Below, in pieces: positions 43,101 to 51,282 of a stretch of DNA of 58,411 nt (position 1 is the stretch's first letter; each line of letters starts with the position of its first letter). The stretch comes from a virus. The notes beneath the pieces were generated by a model. It saw only the letters and a program-made list of their open reading frames with translations, was not told the origin of the DNA and did no database searches. The stretch lies in IMG/VR virus record IMGVR_UViG_3300032285_002078, positions 1-58,411 of that record, one strand, 5' to 3'. Both the position numbers and the translations under genes were made by a program.

Positions 43101-45703
43101 CCAGCATTACTATATTCTAATCTGTAGATATTTGCACCGCTAGTAAATGTGTTTCCAACTTGTGCCTGTGCCGCACGATTGTTTACTGTGGCAGTAATTG
43201 GAGTTTCTGTGCTATTTACATATTCAGAAACACTTCCGTACTTACCGTAAGAATTATTTCCGTTTGTAGCACGGATCTTGCCGCCGTTTTCTGCAAGATA
43301 ACCAATATGTGCATAGTAAGTAAACACAGAAACTAATTCTGCTCTTCCTTGGTTGGTAATCCAAGCACCAATACCGTTGTCAATAACTTGTGTAAAGTCA
43401 TTGGCAACAATAGATTTATTTCCGCCATCGTGCAAGCTACCGTCTACTTTTAAACCAATGGCCGCAGAACCAAATGTTGTAACGTTCTGTATATACGGAC
43501 TACGTTTTGTAATCCATACGCTGGCATCACTTGTGCCAGTACCTGGATCTAAACTGATGTATGCACCAGCTGTAGGTCGTTGTGTACCATAGCTGTTTGC
43601 TGTTCCTAATGTACCGCTTAATCCTTGTAGTGTACAGTTACGCAAACCAGAACCGTTTCTCATGTAAAACATGTTGTTAGTTGTATAACCTGTTGTTGGC
43701 TGGATTACTGTTGAACGTAATTCGTCGCCAACAATTGCGCAGTTTTCTGGAACACTAATTGGTAGCACTTCTGAGTATGTACCAGATTTAACATAAATTG
43801 TACTAGAGTAACCAGTTGTTGGCAATGGAATTCCAGCTGTACTAACTGCTGTTAATGCATTAATAACAATATCAAACAATGCGCCAGCGGCAGTTGTTGC
43901 ACCTGCTTCAGAAGTATAAGATACGTTAATTACTTGGCTAACTGCTGGTGAATAGCTAGTTAATGTTTGGTAGTTAGTACCTGGAGCGGTATTTGTCAAT
44001 GCATTGGTAACAATATTTGTTTTTAATTTTTGCAACAATGCAATAATATAAGGCATTGCTGATGTAGTGGCTGCATTAACAAATGTAGTAGAAGTAGCAA
44101 AATATGCTTTTGTTGCAGCTACAGTGTTAGCATTACTGCCGCTACGCAAGTCTTGGGTAATTGCATCAAGAATAATTCTTGAATCGCGTAATGTTTTTGT
44201 GCCGTCGTATACAGAACTTGGGCTGAACGGAGAAATACTATTTGTTTTAGCATACTCGCCATACTGATACATTTCACGAACAGCCCAATTAATATTTGCA
44301 TTAAACAAAAATATAGCATTAGGAAATAATGTCCCTGCGGCTACTTGAGAACAAGCATAAGCAATACTTGCCCAAGGTTTGTCTAATGTTTTACCTTGAT
44401 CAGTTGCTGTTGTGTCTGTTCCGCCAGTTGCAACATAATACACATTATTAATGTTACCAAACGTATTCCAATATAAATTAGTACCAGTAACAGTTAGTAC
44501 TTGTCCGTCTGTACCAATGGGTAATCTTGCAGGGCCAGCACCACTATAATACAACATATCGCCTTGTGTTGTTAATACTGCGGTTTCAGAGCCAGCCGCT
44601 AACAAGTTCCAATATGTACCTGTTAAATCAACGTCTGGTCTATTTGTTGCATTAGCGGCAGTATGAGCTAAAATACAAACATAGCTGTTTACACCATATT
44701 TGACTGTGTCGCCTGATTTGTATGCTGTAGCATTTGTCCAAGTACCTTGCCATTTATACCCTGGGTTTAATAATTCCCAGTATGTTCCATTAGGTGGTTC
44801 ATTATTTGTATGATCTAATTTTGATAGGTATGTATAGCCGTTTAAACGAACTACATCGCCAACTTTGTAAGCTGTTGCTCCAGACCAGTTACCTGTAAAA
44901 TTAAATCCTGTACTTAAAACAGTCCAATAAGATGTAGCAGTGCTCGGAGTTTGATTTGTATGATTTTGTAATGCTACATAACTATAACCGCCGTATGTAA
45001 CAACATCACCTTGCTGATAAGTTGTTGAGCTAGACCAAGTACTTTCAAATTGTAAACCTTCTACAAAAATACTCCACTTGGTGTTATCAAATGTGCCAGC
45101 AGATGTGTGATAAGTTGTACAAATCCATAAATCGGCACCATACTTAACAACGTCATTTAATTTATAACGAGTAGTTCCTGCCCAGTCTGTTTTGTAATCA
45201 AAACTTCTGTTAACTAGGTCCCATGATCCTGTATCAGCTTCTAATCCGTTTGCAGTTGATTGGCTTGTGTGTGCGGCATTACAAATATAAACAGATGCAC
45301 CGTACTTAACTACATCGCCAACTTTGTATGCTGTAGTTTGTGCCCAAGAACCAATCCAATTGAAGGCACTAGCAAATAATGTCCACTTGCCTTGGTCTGC
45401 TTCTAAAGTAGATTGACTTGTATGGCCGTTATTACAAATATAAACGCGGCCGCCATATTTTACAAGATCATTCACGCTGTAATATGTTGTGCCGGCCCAG
45501 TTACCTTTCCAAGATTGTCCGTCAGCTGTAATATTCCACTTACTTGCTAAATCAGTGTAAAAATCTGCCGAGCTTGTATGCCCTGTGGTACAAATATATA
45601 CTTTACCACTAACTCTAACTACGTCATCTTTTACGTATGCGGTAGTTCCTGCCCAGACACCTTTCCAGACAAATCTAATTCTACCTAGTTTAAACTCTGC
45701 CAT
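37181..45703 (-). CDS. Giant tail fibre (2840 residues)
   Basis: A single long frame with GGAG before the ATG and a late box 27 bases upstream. The first 370 residues are seven repeats of the kind WAGTTAYKVGDVVKYGG..YIC..HTS..W, which resemble carbohydrate-binding module family 5/12. A right-handed beta-helix-like region follows (TLDKPWASIAYACSQ, SGTYSEVLPISVPENCAIVG, RSPYIQNVTTFG). In the middle a large extra region carries propeller-like blades (WTSVAYGNSRFVAIG) and many Thr/Ser/Gly beta repeats. The C terminus VVESGGGRVFYTSTDQDGNF and QKAIRTYIASQIGGG are fibre tip segments. It is a paralogue of the next gene. It probably binds cell-surface glycans. Confidence 0.85.
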   Translation of the reverse strand: MAEFKLGRIRFVWKGVWAGTTAYVKDDVVRVSGKVYICTTGHTSSADFYTDLASKWNITADGQSWKGNWAGTTYYSVNDLVKYGGRVYICNNGHTSQSTLEADQGKWTLFASAFNWIGSWAQTTAYKVGDVVKYGASVYICNAAHTSQSTANGLEADTGSWDLVNRSFDYKTDWAGTTRYKLNDVVKYGADLWICTTYHTSAGTFDNTKWSIFVEGLQFESTWSSSTTYQQGDVVTYGGYSYVALQNHTNQTPSTATSYWTVLSTGFNFTGNWSGATAYKVGDVVRLNGYTYLSKLDHTNNEPPNGTYWELLNPGYKWQGTWTNATAYKSGDTVKYGVNSYVCILAHTAANATNRPDVDLTGTYWNLLAAGSETAVLTTQGDMLYYSGAGPARLPIGTDGQVLTVTGTNLYWNTFGNINNVYYVATGGTDTTATDQGKTLDKPWASIAYACSQVAAGTLFPNAIFLFNANINWAVREMYQYGEYAKTNSISPFSPSSVYDGTKTLRDSRIILDAITQDLRSGSNANTVAATKAYFATSTTFVNAATTSAMPYIIALLQKLKTNIVTNALTNTAPGTNYQTLTSYSPAVSQVINVSYTSEAGATTAAGALFDIVINALTAVSTAGIPLPTTGYSSTIYVKSGTYSEVLPISVPENCAIVGDELRSTVIQPTTGYTTNNMFYMRNGSGLRNCTLQGLSGTLGTANSYGTQRPTAGAYISLDPGTGTSDASVWITKRSPYIQNVTTFGSAAIGLKVDGSLHDGGNKSIVANDFTQVIDNGIGAWITNQGRAELVSVFTYYAHIGYLAENGGKIRATNGNNSYGKYGSVSEYVNSTETPITATVNNRAAQAQVGNTFTSGANIYRLEYSNAGNAYPNSGTTFTFNSANGINATAVGDEVRDNAVFENRMLTTGAGYVTATNTAQSGTTNSIIIAGSDTAVSAAYLGMRMLITSGLGVGQFGYIAYYSSGSKQAYVAKESFVALTASAVTASGALVTVASTLTLYVNQPIIFTGTAIGGFSTGTVYYIQAITSATQFSVGTSAGGGVIGSGLSDVTASTMIVNAAGWDHVVVGTAISSTLDSTTTYSIEPRVTFTSPSFATTSRTMPASTTWSSSTYANGRFVAVSTTGGNSAYSVDGANWTAMTGLSSASAYVSVASGSISSTTYYVTVAGSTATTVAYYSTNGTSWTAMTSLQSGTWTSVAYGNSRFVAIGNGTVTAYSANGTTWSNGGAVTNGNYVAIAYGTGPGRFVAITGGTTSSLATAYSTDGAAWTAGSLPQSAYWTSIAWGNGRFVAVAQGGTATAYSTDGITWTTPNTVLPYSYAWKNIAYGQGTFLATAAYLTPTATAAYTGSNQITLSSTAGMATGQTWVLTTNSGSTTATATTTSVAKLSNSVIGVASGVLTPGTVSQGTVATGMVVSGVNATSIQSANNLAIVTASGTGSVVTFTYAQPSVNLSGAVIQDTAGWITVNSSPYLISTDRLIQISGTFAAGSITSYSSGNYYFILNTDGATRFRIGTPSTIAAQTLTGNGTTTLAFATTSPLAVGMPIYFTGANLASVGIVANTIYYVLSVTASTSVTLGLTPGGTALTFVTGTAATSTISYTTGAYSVTTAGTPSAAVTFVYYPPVPYLVGGTVSVQGITPIAYNGSYTITGIGLSSSGYQLTASGTASASYTSGGTIFAGPLSITGTNSFTSTSSSVSGSTLTVGGTVTGTVSVGQAISGTVVTNNYAQIVGGNLSLQGINVGTPVAGMYIGGPNINGSVPSIGASNSSSWFAGIAAGTAVTFTASIAPVSTTDTGLGGIMTVTSAPSGTGIVVGYVLSGTGVTGGTYVSANIFGTATASSSQWYVNISQTVSSTTITATPVVMTVSGVGVGTIVPGTVVSWPGGFVAQSLSISSISGNGLSATVTFSSVQSTAPFATGQAITITGNANSNFNGTFKVTACSTSICTFDSGTTATGAGGTVTSAGTYVTANGTGSGGAGTYYVSPAPTASVSGGTSFTGLAYTVSAGTLAGVIINDVSGDFICTASNLTVGMTVTITGTLGGTGSITGYATGNTYYITRTNGSTTFQLSVTPPWNGGQYSTPITTTAGTPTGLTYTLNYVSYQNSSIALNNLTGWITAFGSGSGGAGTYTINTSIASTGTIAVAGTSYSLSTTQSVATGTPVIATRNLVTVSSTASISVGSPVTFAGTSFGTILPTSQTLASVVIAGPAGQFTCTAATLTVGMTVTISGTLGGTGTISGYANPTTYYIISTNGSTTFVLGTSLNAGTGVTTTTGTPTGLTYTVGSTYYVTAVPSSTQLAIATSFGGKDQTLSTATGSLTTAYNGTFGGIASGTTYYIANINQTTNQIQVSTSSSLSPITSVTSNSGSSWTSVTGAGAGASSPDGINWTPRTLSNLAWNSLTFGNTSTSFTGSISGTTLTVTSTPSGSGIINGAVLNGIGVIAGTTITGNLTGTQFSSSSTWTVDTAHASGTGSITITSAAPTWAVIASGSTSALSIPNFTRAEARAVVTSGQISSFRIYEPGSGYATPPTITLGDPNATSAATYTVRTGIGVLGNPTFTNRGTGYTSSTTTISGSGYADIYQNSQYMNVSGMTAIPTLGSNIQFAGNSNYYKLVTISSQTGTAGNYSATLQISPNMSISLAPVHGVAITMRILYSQVRLTGHDFLSIGTGTIATTNYPNTPSQAEAPSQQTVESGGGRVFYTSTDQDGNFNVGNLFTVQQSTGVATLNANAFNLSGLQTLQLGSVTLGSSNTSISQFSTDATFSANSDTIVPTQKAIRTYIASQIGGGNSTVNVNTLVAGTIQITGSNISNTAGTQINIRNKANFTQGIDGSPLALNYFLLR
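38880..39665. repeat. Tandem domain duplication inside the giant fibre gene
   Basis: Two copies of a block of about 75 residues, with shared LTVGMTVTI(S/T)GTLGGTG and TNGSTTF segments, at about 38880-39105 and 39425-39665. The copies are similar at both the protein and DNA level. Confidence 0.7.
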
Positions 45704-45729
45704 ATTCTACTCCAGATTTAAGTTTTAAA

Positions 45730-45737
45730 TATTTATC
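45730..45737 (-). promoter_or_regulatory. Late promoter for the giant fibre
   Basis: Minus-strand GATAAATA, exact, 26 bases before the ATG at 45703, with a TGGAG ribosome-binding site in between. Confidence 0.75.
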
Positions 45738-45747
45738 AATATACATT

Positions 45748-48700
45748 TTACTGTGCTCCACTTGATACAAAGAACGCAGTTGCTAACATACTTCCGTCAA
45801 TTCCACCTGTAAAATTAACTTTATTTTTAAAATTAATACTAGTACCAAGTGTATTTGTTATTTGATTTGTTGTTGCAATTTTAATTTGTCCCGCTGTTAT
45901 TTCATTGACATTTAAGTTTGCACCGCCGCCACCAATTCTACTAGCAATATATGATTTAATTGCTTTTTGTGTCACTAATACATTGTCGCTATTTGCAGGC
46001 AATGTCGCATCTGTACTAATTTCTGTAATGGTTGCACTTGTACCTCCAAGAACAATACCACCTAGTGTTAATTGAGAAAGTCCGTTTAGCTGGAAGAAAC
46101 TAGCATTAAGTGTTGCTGTTCCGCTAGCTTGTTCAACTTTGAATAAACTTCCAACCCGGAAGTTACCATCTTGGTCTGTAGCTGTATAGAATACGCGGCC
46201 TCCACCACTTTCTACGGCAAGATTCTGTGGTTTAATTGCTGTAACATCTATACTAGGATAGTTTGTGGCCGCTGCATTACCTGTGCCAATTTCTAAAAAG
46301 TCATGACCTGTTAATCGAGTCTGACTGTAATTAGTTCTAATGGTTACAGTCTGTCCTTGTGGAGGTGCTTCTGCTAATGGGATTGCCGGGTACACGTTGA
46401 ATTTTGCAGAATAAGGACCTGTTCCTGTAATATTGCTAGTTGATACTAATCGATAATTAGCAGTACTACTAGGGAAATTTACGTTAGCGCCTGGGCCTGG
46501 AACTGATGCTAATCCACTAACATATAAGTATGAACCATATTGATAGATATCTGCATATCCTGTTCCAGATAAAATAGTAGCCGATGCTGTCAGATAGCCA
46601 GTACCTCGATTACTAAATGTAGGAGTAGCTAGCACTCCGTCTCCTATTCGAACCTGGTATGTTACACCAGATCCGTTTGGATCTCCAATCACAAATGTTG
46701 GAGCAGATATATATCCAGCTCCTGGTTCAAAAACTCTAAATTTAGCAATTCGACCAGAAGCAATAACAGCTCGCGCCTGGGCCCTAGTTCCTGAAACTGG
46801 AGCACTAAAAGTAATTCTTGGTTCAATACTGTATTGACTTGTTGTATCAAGATCTACTATAGCATTAACACTTTGCATTGCGTCCCAGCCTGATGTTCCG
46901 TCGCTTTCTTTTAAAATAGTAGCTAATTTACTAGAAGAATTATAGGCACTGATATACCCGTATTGTCCAGATCCTTTTCCAGAAATAATTATAATTCTCA
47001 TTCCAAGATAATTGCTAGAACTATTAGTGTCGCCGGCTGCTAGATAAATTGTACCAGCAGACCCGCTTCCAGATTGTGCATTATTAACTACATTTAAGTA
47101 GCCGCCGCCGCCGTAGCTTCCTGAATTAGTAGGGTCTGTTAGTCTAACTTCGTAAACTCCACCATTACGTATATTTGCAGAACTTGTTGCAGCATTTAGT
47201 CCTGATCCGGTAAATGAAAATGTAGTTGAGCTATTATAACTAATACCTGCATTATCGTATTCAAATCCTAGTATTTTACTGCCGTCAGTAAATACAAATC
47301 CAATTACAGCATTTGTACCGCCATTGTTCACAGTTCCTGTAATTGGAGATTCTGTTGCCAATGTTCCTTCAGCTACTGAACCGTAATCTCCATAACTGTT
47401 GTTTCCATCTGTTGCACGAATTTTGCCACCATTCTCTGCTAGATAACCAATATGGCAGTAGTATGTAAATACTGAAACTAGTTCTGATTTTCCGCCGTTT
47501 GAAACCCATATGCCAATTCCATCACTGATAACTTGTGTAAAGTCATTGGCAACAATACTTTTATTTCCGGCGCCGTGCAAGTTACCGTCAATTTTCATTC
47601 CTATACATCCTGTTCCTAGTGTAGTAACATTCTGTATGTACGGGCTACGGTATACAATTTGGGCAGCGGCATCTGTTAATCCTGTTGGATCTAAACTGAT
47701 GTATGCGCCTGCTGTTGGACGTTTAGTACCGTATGTGTTTGCCGTACCGAGTGTTCCGTATAATCCTTGCAAAGTCATATTTCTAATAGCTGAACCATCT
47801 CGGACATAAAACATATTAGAGGTTACAAATCCTGAAGTAGGCTGCACAATTGTGCTTCGTAACTCATCGCCAACTAATGCTACATTTGCAGGAACAGTGA
47901 TTGGAAGTTCTTCTGAGTACACACCAGATTTAACGTATAGTGTTGCAGTTCCAGTAATACTATTACATGCATACTTGATTGTTTTAAATGGTTTATCTAA
48001 AGTTGTACCATAGCCTACAGCATCTGTTCCTGATGGTGCAACATAATAAACTTTTGTTCTGACGCCCCATAATCCCCATGCTGGACTATTGCCTGAAACT
48101 TTCATTACTTGACCATCAGTTCCTGCTGGTAAACGAGTTTTAGCACCAGAATTGTAGTAGACCATATCTGCCGGACTAGTCATTACGTTAGTTGTTGTAC
48201 CTTGTACTAAAATAGTCCAGTAAGTACCACTAGTACCTCCGCCAATATCTGCATCTGGTCTATTGCCGCTTGTTGCTCCGTGTGCTAACAAGCATTGAAA
48301 TGTACTAGGACCGTAGCCAACAATATCTCCTAGCTTATAAGTTGTTGCAGTAACCCAAGGGCCTTGCCATTTTGATCCTTGATTTACAACTTTCCAGTAA
48401 CTTGCATTTGGTGGTTCTTGTAATGTATTATCAGCAGTTGCTACATACAAGTAACCATTTAATCTAACAACATCTCCAACTTTGTATGATGTTGGCGTTA
48501 TTCCTCCAACCCAGTCGCCTGCAAAATTATAATTTGCTACAACAACAGACCAGTAACTTGCATTGTTAAATGGAGTTTGATTTGAATTATTTTGTTCTGC
48601 ACGATATGCGTATCCGCCGTAAGATACAACATCGCCGCGCTGATAAGTTGTTAAGTTACTCCAAGTAGCAGATTCAATTTGTAAACCATCTAGATATACT

Positions 48701-49383
48701 GACCAGTTGGCTAGATTAGCGGCAAAACTTGTTGATGTATGCCCGGCGGTTGCAATCCACAACGAGCCGCCATATTTGACTACATCCTTAACTTTGTAAC
48801 GAATTGCAGTAGTCCAGTTGCCTTTAAAATCGTTTTGTTGATAAGCAATTTCCCAGAATGCACTATCTGCTTCTAATCCGCTAGCATATGAGCTTACACT
48901 ATTATGTGCAGTAATACATCTGTAAACAGTAGCACCGTACTTAACTAAATCATTAATTTTGTATCGTGTGCTAATTGTCCAATCTTGAGTCCAGTTATCT
49001 GATTTAGCAACAATTTCCCATTTTGATTGATCGCCTTCTAGACCAGATGTTGTATCTGCTCCTGCAACTCCTGAAGTTGTTGTACTTTTACTTGTATGGA
49101 CAGTTAGACATCTATAAACAATACCGTTATATCGTACAATATCACCTGGATTGTATAATGTACTAATAGACCAAGTACTTCTCCAAGTATAGCCGTCTAA
49201 CATTAGTACCCAAGTGCTTGCTGCTAAATCTGGTGCGAAAGTTGCAGCACTGGTGTGTGTACTAAAACAAACATATGTTTTGCCGCCATACGCTACTATA
49301 TCATCTTTGACATACTCGTAACTATTGGCCCAATTACCTTTCCAGGTATATCTAATTTTTGCTATTTTAAAATCTGTAGTCAT
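45748..49383 (-). CDS. Tail fibre (1211 residues), short paralogue of the giant fibre
   Basis: Same layout as the giant fibre: seven N-terminal CBM5/12-like repeats (WANSYEYVKDDIVAYGGKTY), a beta-helix-like part (TLDKPFKTIKYACNS, YVKSGVYSEELPITVPANV, RSPYIQNVTTLG), then ARAVIASGRIAKFRVFEPGAGY and the C-terminal VFYTATDQDGNFRVGSLFKV and AIKSYIASRIGGG. It lacks the 1400-residue and the shorter inserts of the other gene. The weak AAGAG ribosome-binding site and the lack of a late box directly upstream suggest it is read through from the preceding small genes. Confidence 0.85.
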   Translation of the reverse strand: MTTDFKIAKIRYTWKGNWANSYEYVKDDIVAYGGKTYVCFSTHTSAATFAPDLAASTWVLMLDGYTWRSTWSISTLYNPGDIVRYNGIVYRCLTVHTSKSTTTSGVAGADTTSGLEGDQSKWEIVAKSDNWTQDWTISTRYKINDLVKYGATVYRCITAHNSVSSYASGLEADSAFWEIAYQQNDFKGNWTTAIRYKVKDVVKYGGSLWIATAGHTSTSFAANLANWSVYLDGLQIESATWSNLTTYQRGDVVSYGGYAYRAEQNNSNQTPFNNASYWSVVVANYNFAGDWVGGITPTSYKVGDVVRLNGYLYVATADNTLQEPPNASYWKVVNQGSKWQGPWVTATTYKLGDIVGYGPSTFQCLLAHGATSGNRPDADIGGGTSGTYWTILVQGTTTNVMTSPADMVYYNSGAKTRLPAGTDGQVMKVSGNSPAWGLWGVRTKVYYVAPSGTDAVGYGTTLDKPFKTIKYACNSITGTATLYVKSGVYSEELPITVPANVALVGDELRSTIVQPTSGFVTSNMFYVRDGSAIRNMTLQGLYGTLGTANTYGTKRPTAGAYISLDPTGLTDAAAQIVYRSPYIQNVTTLGTGCIGMKIDGNLHGAGNKSIVANDFTQVISDGIGIWVSNGGKSELVSVFTYYCHIGYLAENGGKIRATDGNNSYGDYGSVAEGTLATESPITGTVNNGGTNAVIGFVFTDGSKILGFEYDNAGISYNSSTTFSFTGSGLNAATSSANIRNGGVYEVRLTDPTNSGSYGGGGYLNVVNNAQSGSGSAGTIYLAAGDTNSSSNYLGMRIIIISGKGSGQYGYISAYNSSSKLATILKESDGTSGWDAMQSVNAIVDLDTTSQYSIEPRITFSAPVSGTRAQARAVIASGRIAKFRVFEPGAGYISAPTFVIGDPNGSGVTYQVRIGDGVLATPTFSNRGTGYLTASATILSGTGYADIYQYGSYLYVSGLASVPGPGANVNFPSSTANYRLVSTSNITGTGPYSAKFNVYPAIPLAEAPPQGQTVTIRTNYSQTRLTGHDFLEIGTGNAAATNYPSIDVTAIKPQNLAVESGGGRVFYTATDQDGNFRVGSLFKVEQASGTATLNASFFQLNGLSQLTLGGIVLGGTSATITEISTDATLPANSDNVLVTQKAIKSYIASRIGGGGANLNVNEITAGQIKIATTNQITNTLGTSINFKNKVNFTGGIDGSMLATAFFVSSGAQ

Positions 49384-49392
49384 AATTTACTC

Positions 49393-49758
49393 TTAACTTG
49401 AAATACCTGTTGGGTATGTATATTTTGTGTTTATTCTAGCTACTAGCTGACCGTCTGCGTCAACATAGTAATAAATTCTACGGTTGTCCCAACGGTATTG
49501 TTCATATAATAAATTTTCATAAACAATATTATGATATACATCGCGACCTTCGTAAAAATCTGTGCCTGTATCAAAATCTTCGTAGTTATTTGCAATGTCG
49601 CCTACAGCATTCACAGATATATAATCATCTCTACTTAACTGGTCAACTAGTGTAAGTGTAATCTCACCGTCGTCGTTACGTTTAATACCCATAAAGTATC
49701 GAGGTTGATCCCCAATTAGCTCGTCTTGGCTTCTTCCAAAAAAGAAATTACTATTCAT
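49393..49758 (-). CDS. Small late virion protein, unknown
   Basis: A 121-residue protein, MNSNFFFGRSQDELIGDQPR. It has an acidic middle (NYEDFDTGTDFYEGRDVYHN) and an aromatic C-terminal half (YEQYRWDNRRIYYYVDADGQ). No family is recognised. AAGGAAA precedes the ATG. It is one of a row of small virion genes upstream of the fibres and may be a fibre-base or baseplate component. Confidence 0.65.
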   Translation of the reverse strand: MNSNFFFGRSQDELIGDQPRYFMGIKRNDDGEITLTLVDQLSRDDYISVNAVGDIANNYEDFDTGTDFYEGRDVYHNIVYENLLYEQYRWDNRRIYYYVDADGQLVARINTKYTYPTGISS

Positions 49759-49768
49759 ATTAGTTTCC

Positions 49769-50098
49769 TTATGCTATTTCAGCGTAACTGGCAATGACAT
49801 CTAAACTAGCATCAGTATCGCTTATAACGCTGATACTACAGCTATTACCTAAAATAATCTTTTCGCCATTTTGTACTAATTTTGCCGACGTATACGGGGG
49901 TATAATTAACTGTTTTATATAATAACCTTTAGTTGATGTTGCATCTGTAATGTAGACATCTACAATAACGTCATAGTCAATAATATTCGCTACATTTAAA
50001 CCAATAAGAGTATAAATGTTAGCAGGTGTTGTTGATAAAATAGTTGTTTCAACAGTTCCAACTTCTTGTTCAACTTTTGTTCTAAAATAAGTTGTCAT
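49769..50098 (-). CDS. Small virion protein, unknown
   Basis: A 109-residue beta-rich protein (VGTVETTILSTTPANIYTLI, IIDYDVIVDVYITDATSTKG, LIIPPYTSAKLVQNGEKIIL). The pattern of a beta-sandwich with a strand asking for a polar ligand resembles the 117-residue protein at 53990-54343. No late box or strong ribosome-binding site is seen, so expression may be coupled to the upstream gene. Confidence 0.65.
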   Translation of the reverse strand: MTTYFRTKVEQEVGTVETTILSTTPANIYTLIGLNVANIIDYDVIVDVYITDATSTKGYYIKQLIIPPYTSAKLVQNGEKIILGNSCSISVISDTDASLDVIASYAEIA

Positions 50099-50103
50099 TT
50101 CTA

Positions 50104-51162
50104 TTATCCAAATGTTAAGGCAGTTTGAATGCCAATGTCTGTGGCTACATTAGCAGTTACACCAGCTGCGGCGCCAGCAACACTGACCCATGTTGTGCCG
50201 TCCCAAATTTCAACAAGGAACAATTCGTTGTTATAACGCATCATGCCTGTTTCAACATATATGCCTGTTGGGCGGGCAGCAACACTACCTGCTGGGATTA
50301 CCACACCTCGTGTGCCGGCAATTTTTACATAACCGTTATTTGTCTCAAGGAATTCAGTTACAGCATTATTGGAAATATTTGTAATTGTATTATTAAAAAT
50401 TTTAATATTTCCAAGTACGACGCCGCCAGTGCCACTAGTTGTAAAGTTAATATCAGTGTCAGTAGTTTTAGCACTGATTGTATTACCAGTTATTTCTAAA
50501 TTAACTGTTTGAAAATCGTCTGCTGTAAAGTTTGTAGTAGTAATACTTGATACTGTAACTGCATCACTGTATACACCAGCCCACTTTAAAGTTGGTGTAC
50601 CTAATGTATATTGATTATTCTGACTAGGAACAATGTTGCTACCAACTTCTCCTTCAAAGTCAATAACGTCTGTAGTTTCATTACCTAATGTAATATTTCC
50701 GTTAGCAGTAATACTGCCGGTAGCATGAATATCACCGTTGACATACATACTGCTATTAACATTAACTTGTCCTGAACCAGAAGTTGTAATGTTTAAATCT
50801 TGATTAGTTCCAAGTGTGGCAATTGTATTGCCGCTAATTTCGAGGTCAGTTCCAATTAATGCACGGCCTTGATATACAACACCATTTGTGCCTTGTGGTA
50901 AAAAATTAATTGTTGAGCTTGAACTGCTGATTGTATTATTTGTAAGTGTAAAACTAGCAAGCTGGGCTTCGTTGTTTACTTCAAGGTTTGTTGATCGAGC
51001 TGTGCCGACAACATCTAGTTGGTATTGCGGAGATGCGTTATTAACACCAATTTTATGGCTTGTAACATCCAAGTAAAGTAGGCTCGTCTCAAAAGCTAAA
51101 TTCACTCCGTTGCGAAGCAAATTATCTTTTAAGAGCGGACCCGATATTCGACCAACAGCCAT
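50104..51162 (-). CDS. Fibre-like virion protein (short paralogue)
   Basis: A 352-residue protein, MAVGRISGPLLKDNLLRNGV, where RISGPLLxDNLLRNGxNLAF is shared with the 552-residue protein next to it. IGVNNASPQYQLDVVGTA is a segment typical of trimeric phage fibres and of beta-prism stems. Repeats of the type TGSITANGNITLGN and ITTTNFTADDFQTVNLEITG form the stem. The end is NNELFLVEIWDGTTWVSVAG. GGGAG precedes the ATG and a late box is 102 bases upstream. Confidence 0.75.
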   Translation of the reverse strand: MAVGRISGPLLKDNLLRNGVNLAFETSLLYLDVTSHKIGVNNASPQYQLDVVGTARSTNLEVNNEAQLASFTLTNNTISSSSSTINFLPQGTNGVVYQGRALIGTDLEISGNTIATLGTNQDLNITTSGSGQVNVNSSMYVNGDIHATGSITANGNITLGNETTDVIDFEGEVGSNIVPSQNNQYTLGTPTLKWAGVYSDAVTVSSITTTNFTADDFQTVNLEITGNTISAKTTDTDINFTTSGTGGVVLGNIKIFNNTITNISNNAVTEFLETNNGYVKIAGTRGVVIPAGSVAARPTGIYVETGMMRYNNELFLVEIWDGTTWVSVAGAAAGVTANVATDIGIQTALTFG

Positions 51163-51263
51163 TTACGCTCCCTTATACCCCGAGTTTCACGGTTAACCAC
51201 CTTACATTGCGGGTTTACCACAGTTGAATATCGTAAAAGTTTGGTCAACTCTTACAGTAAAAG

Positions 51264-51271
51264 TATTTATC
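51264..51271 (-). promoter_or_regulatory. Late promoter box with a long leader
   Basis: Minus-strand GATAAATA, exact, 102 bases upstream of the ATG at 51162. The leader includes the palindrome GGTTAACC and a possible GTTGA/TCAAC pairing. Confidence 0.6.
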
Positions 51272-51282
51272 GGATTTTGGTT

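Noticed and set aside
37181-45703. Plus-strand open frames of 60-110 codons across the giant fibre gene
   Set aside because: They lack ribosome-binding sites, are low complexity (Val/Pro/Thr from the antisense of Gly/Thr/Ser codons) and lie fully inside a much longer coding frame.
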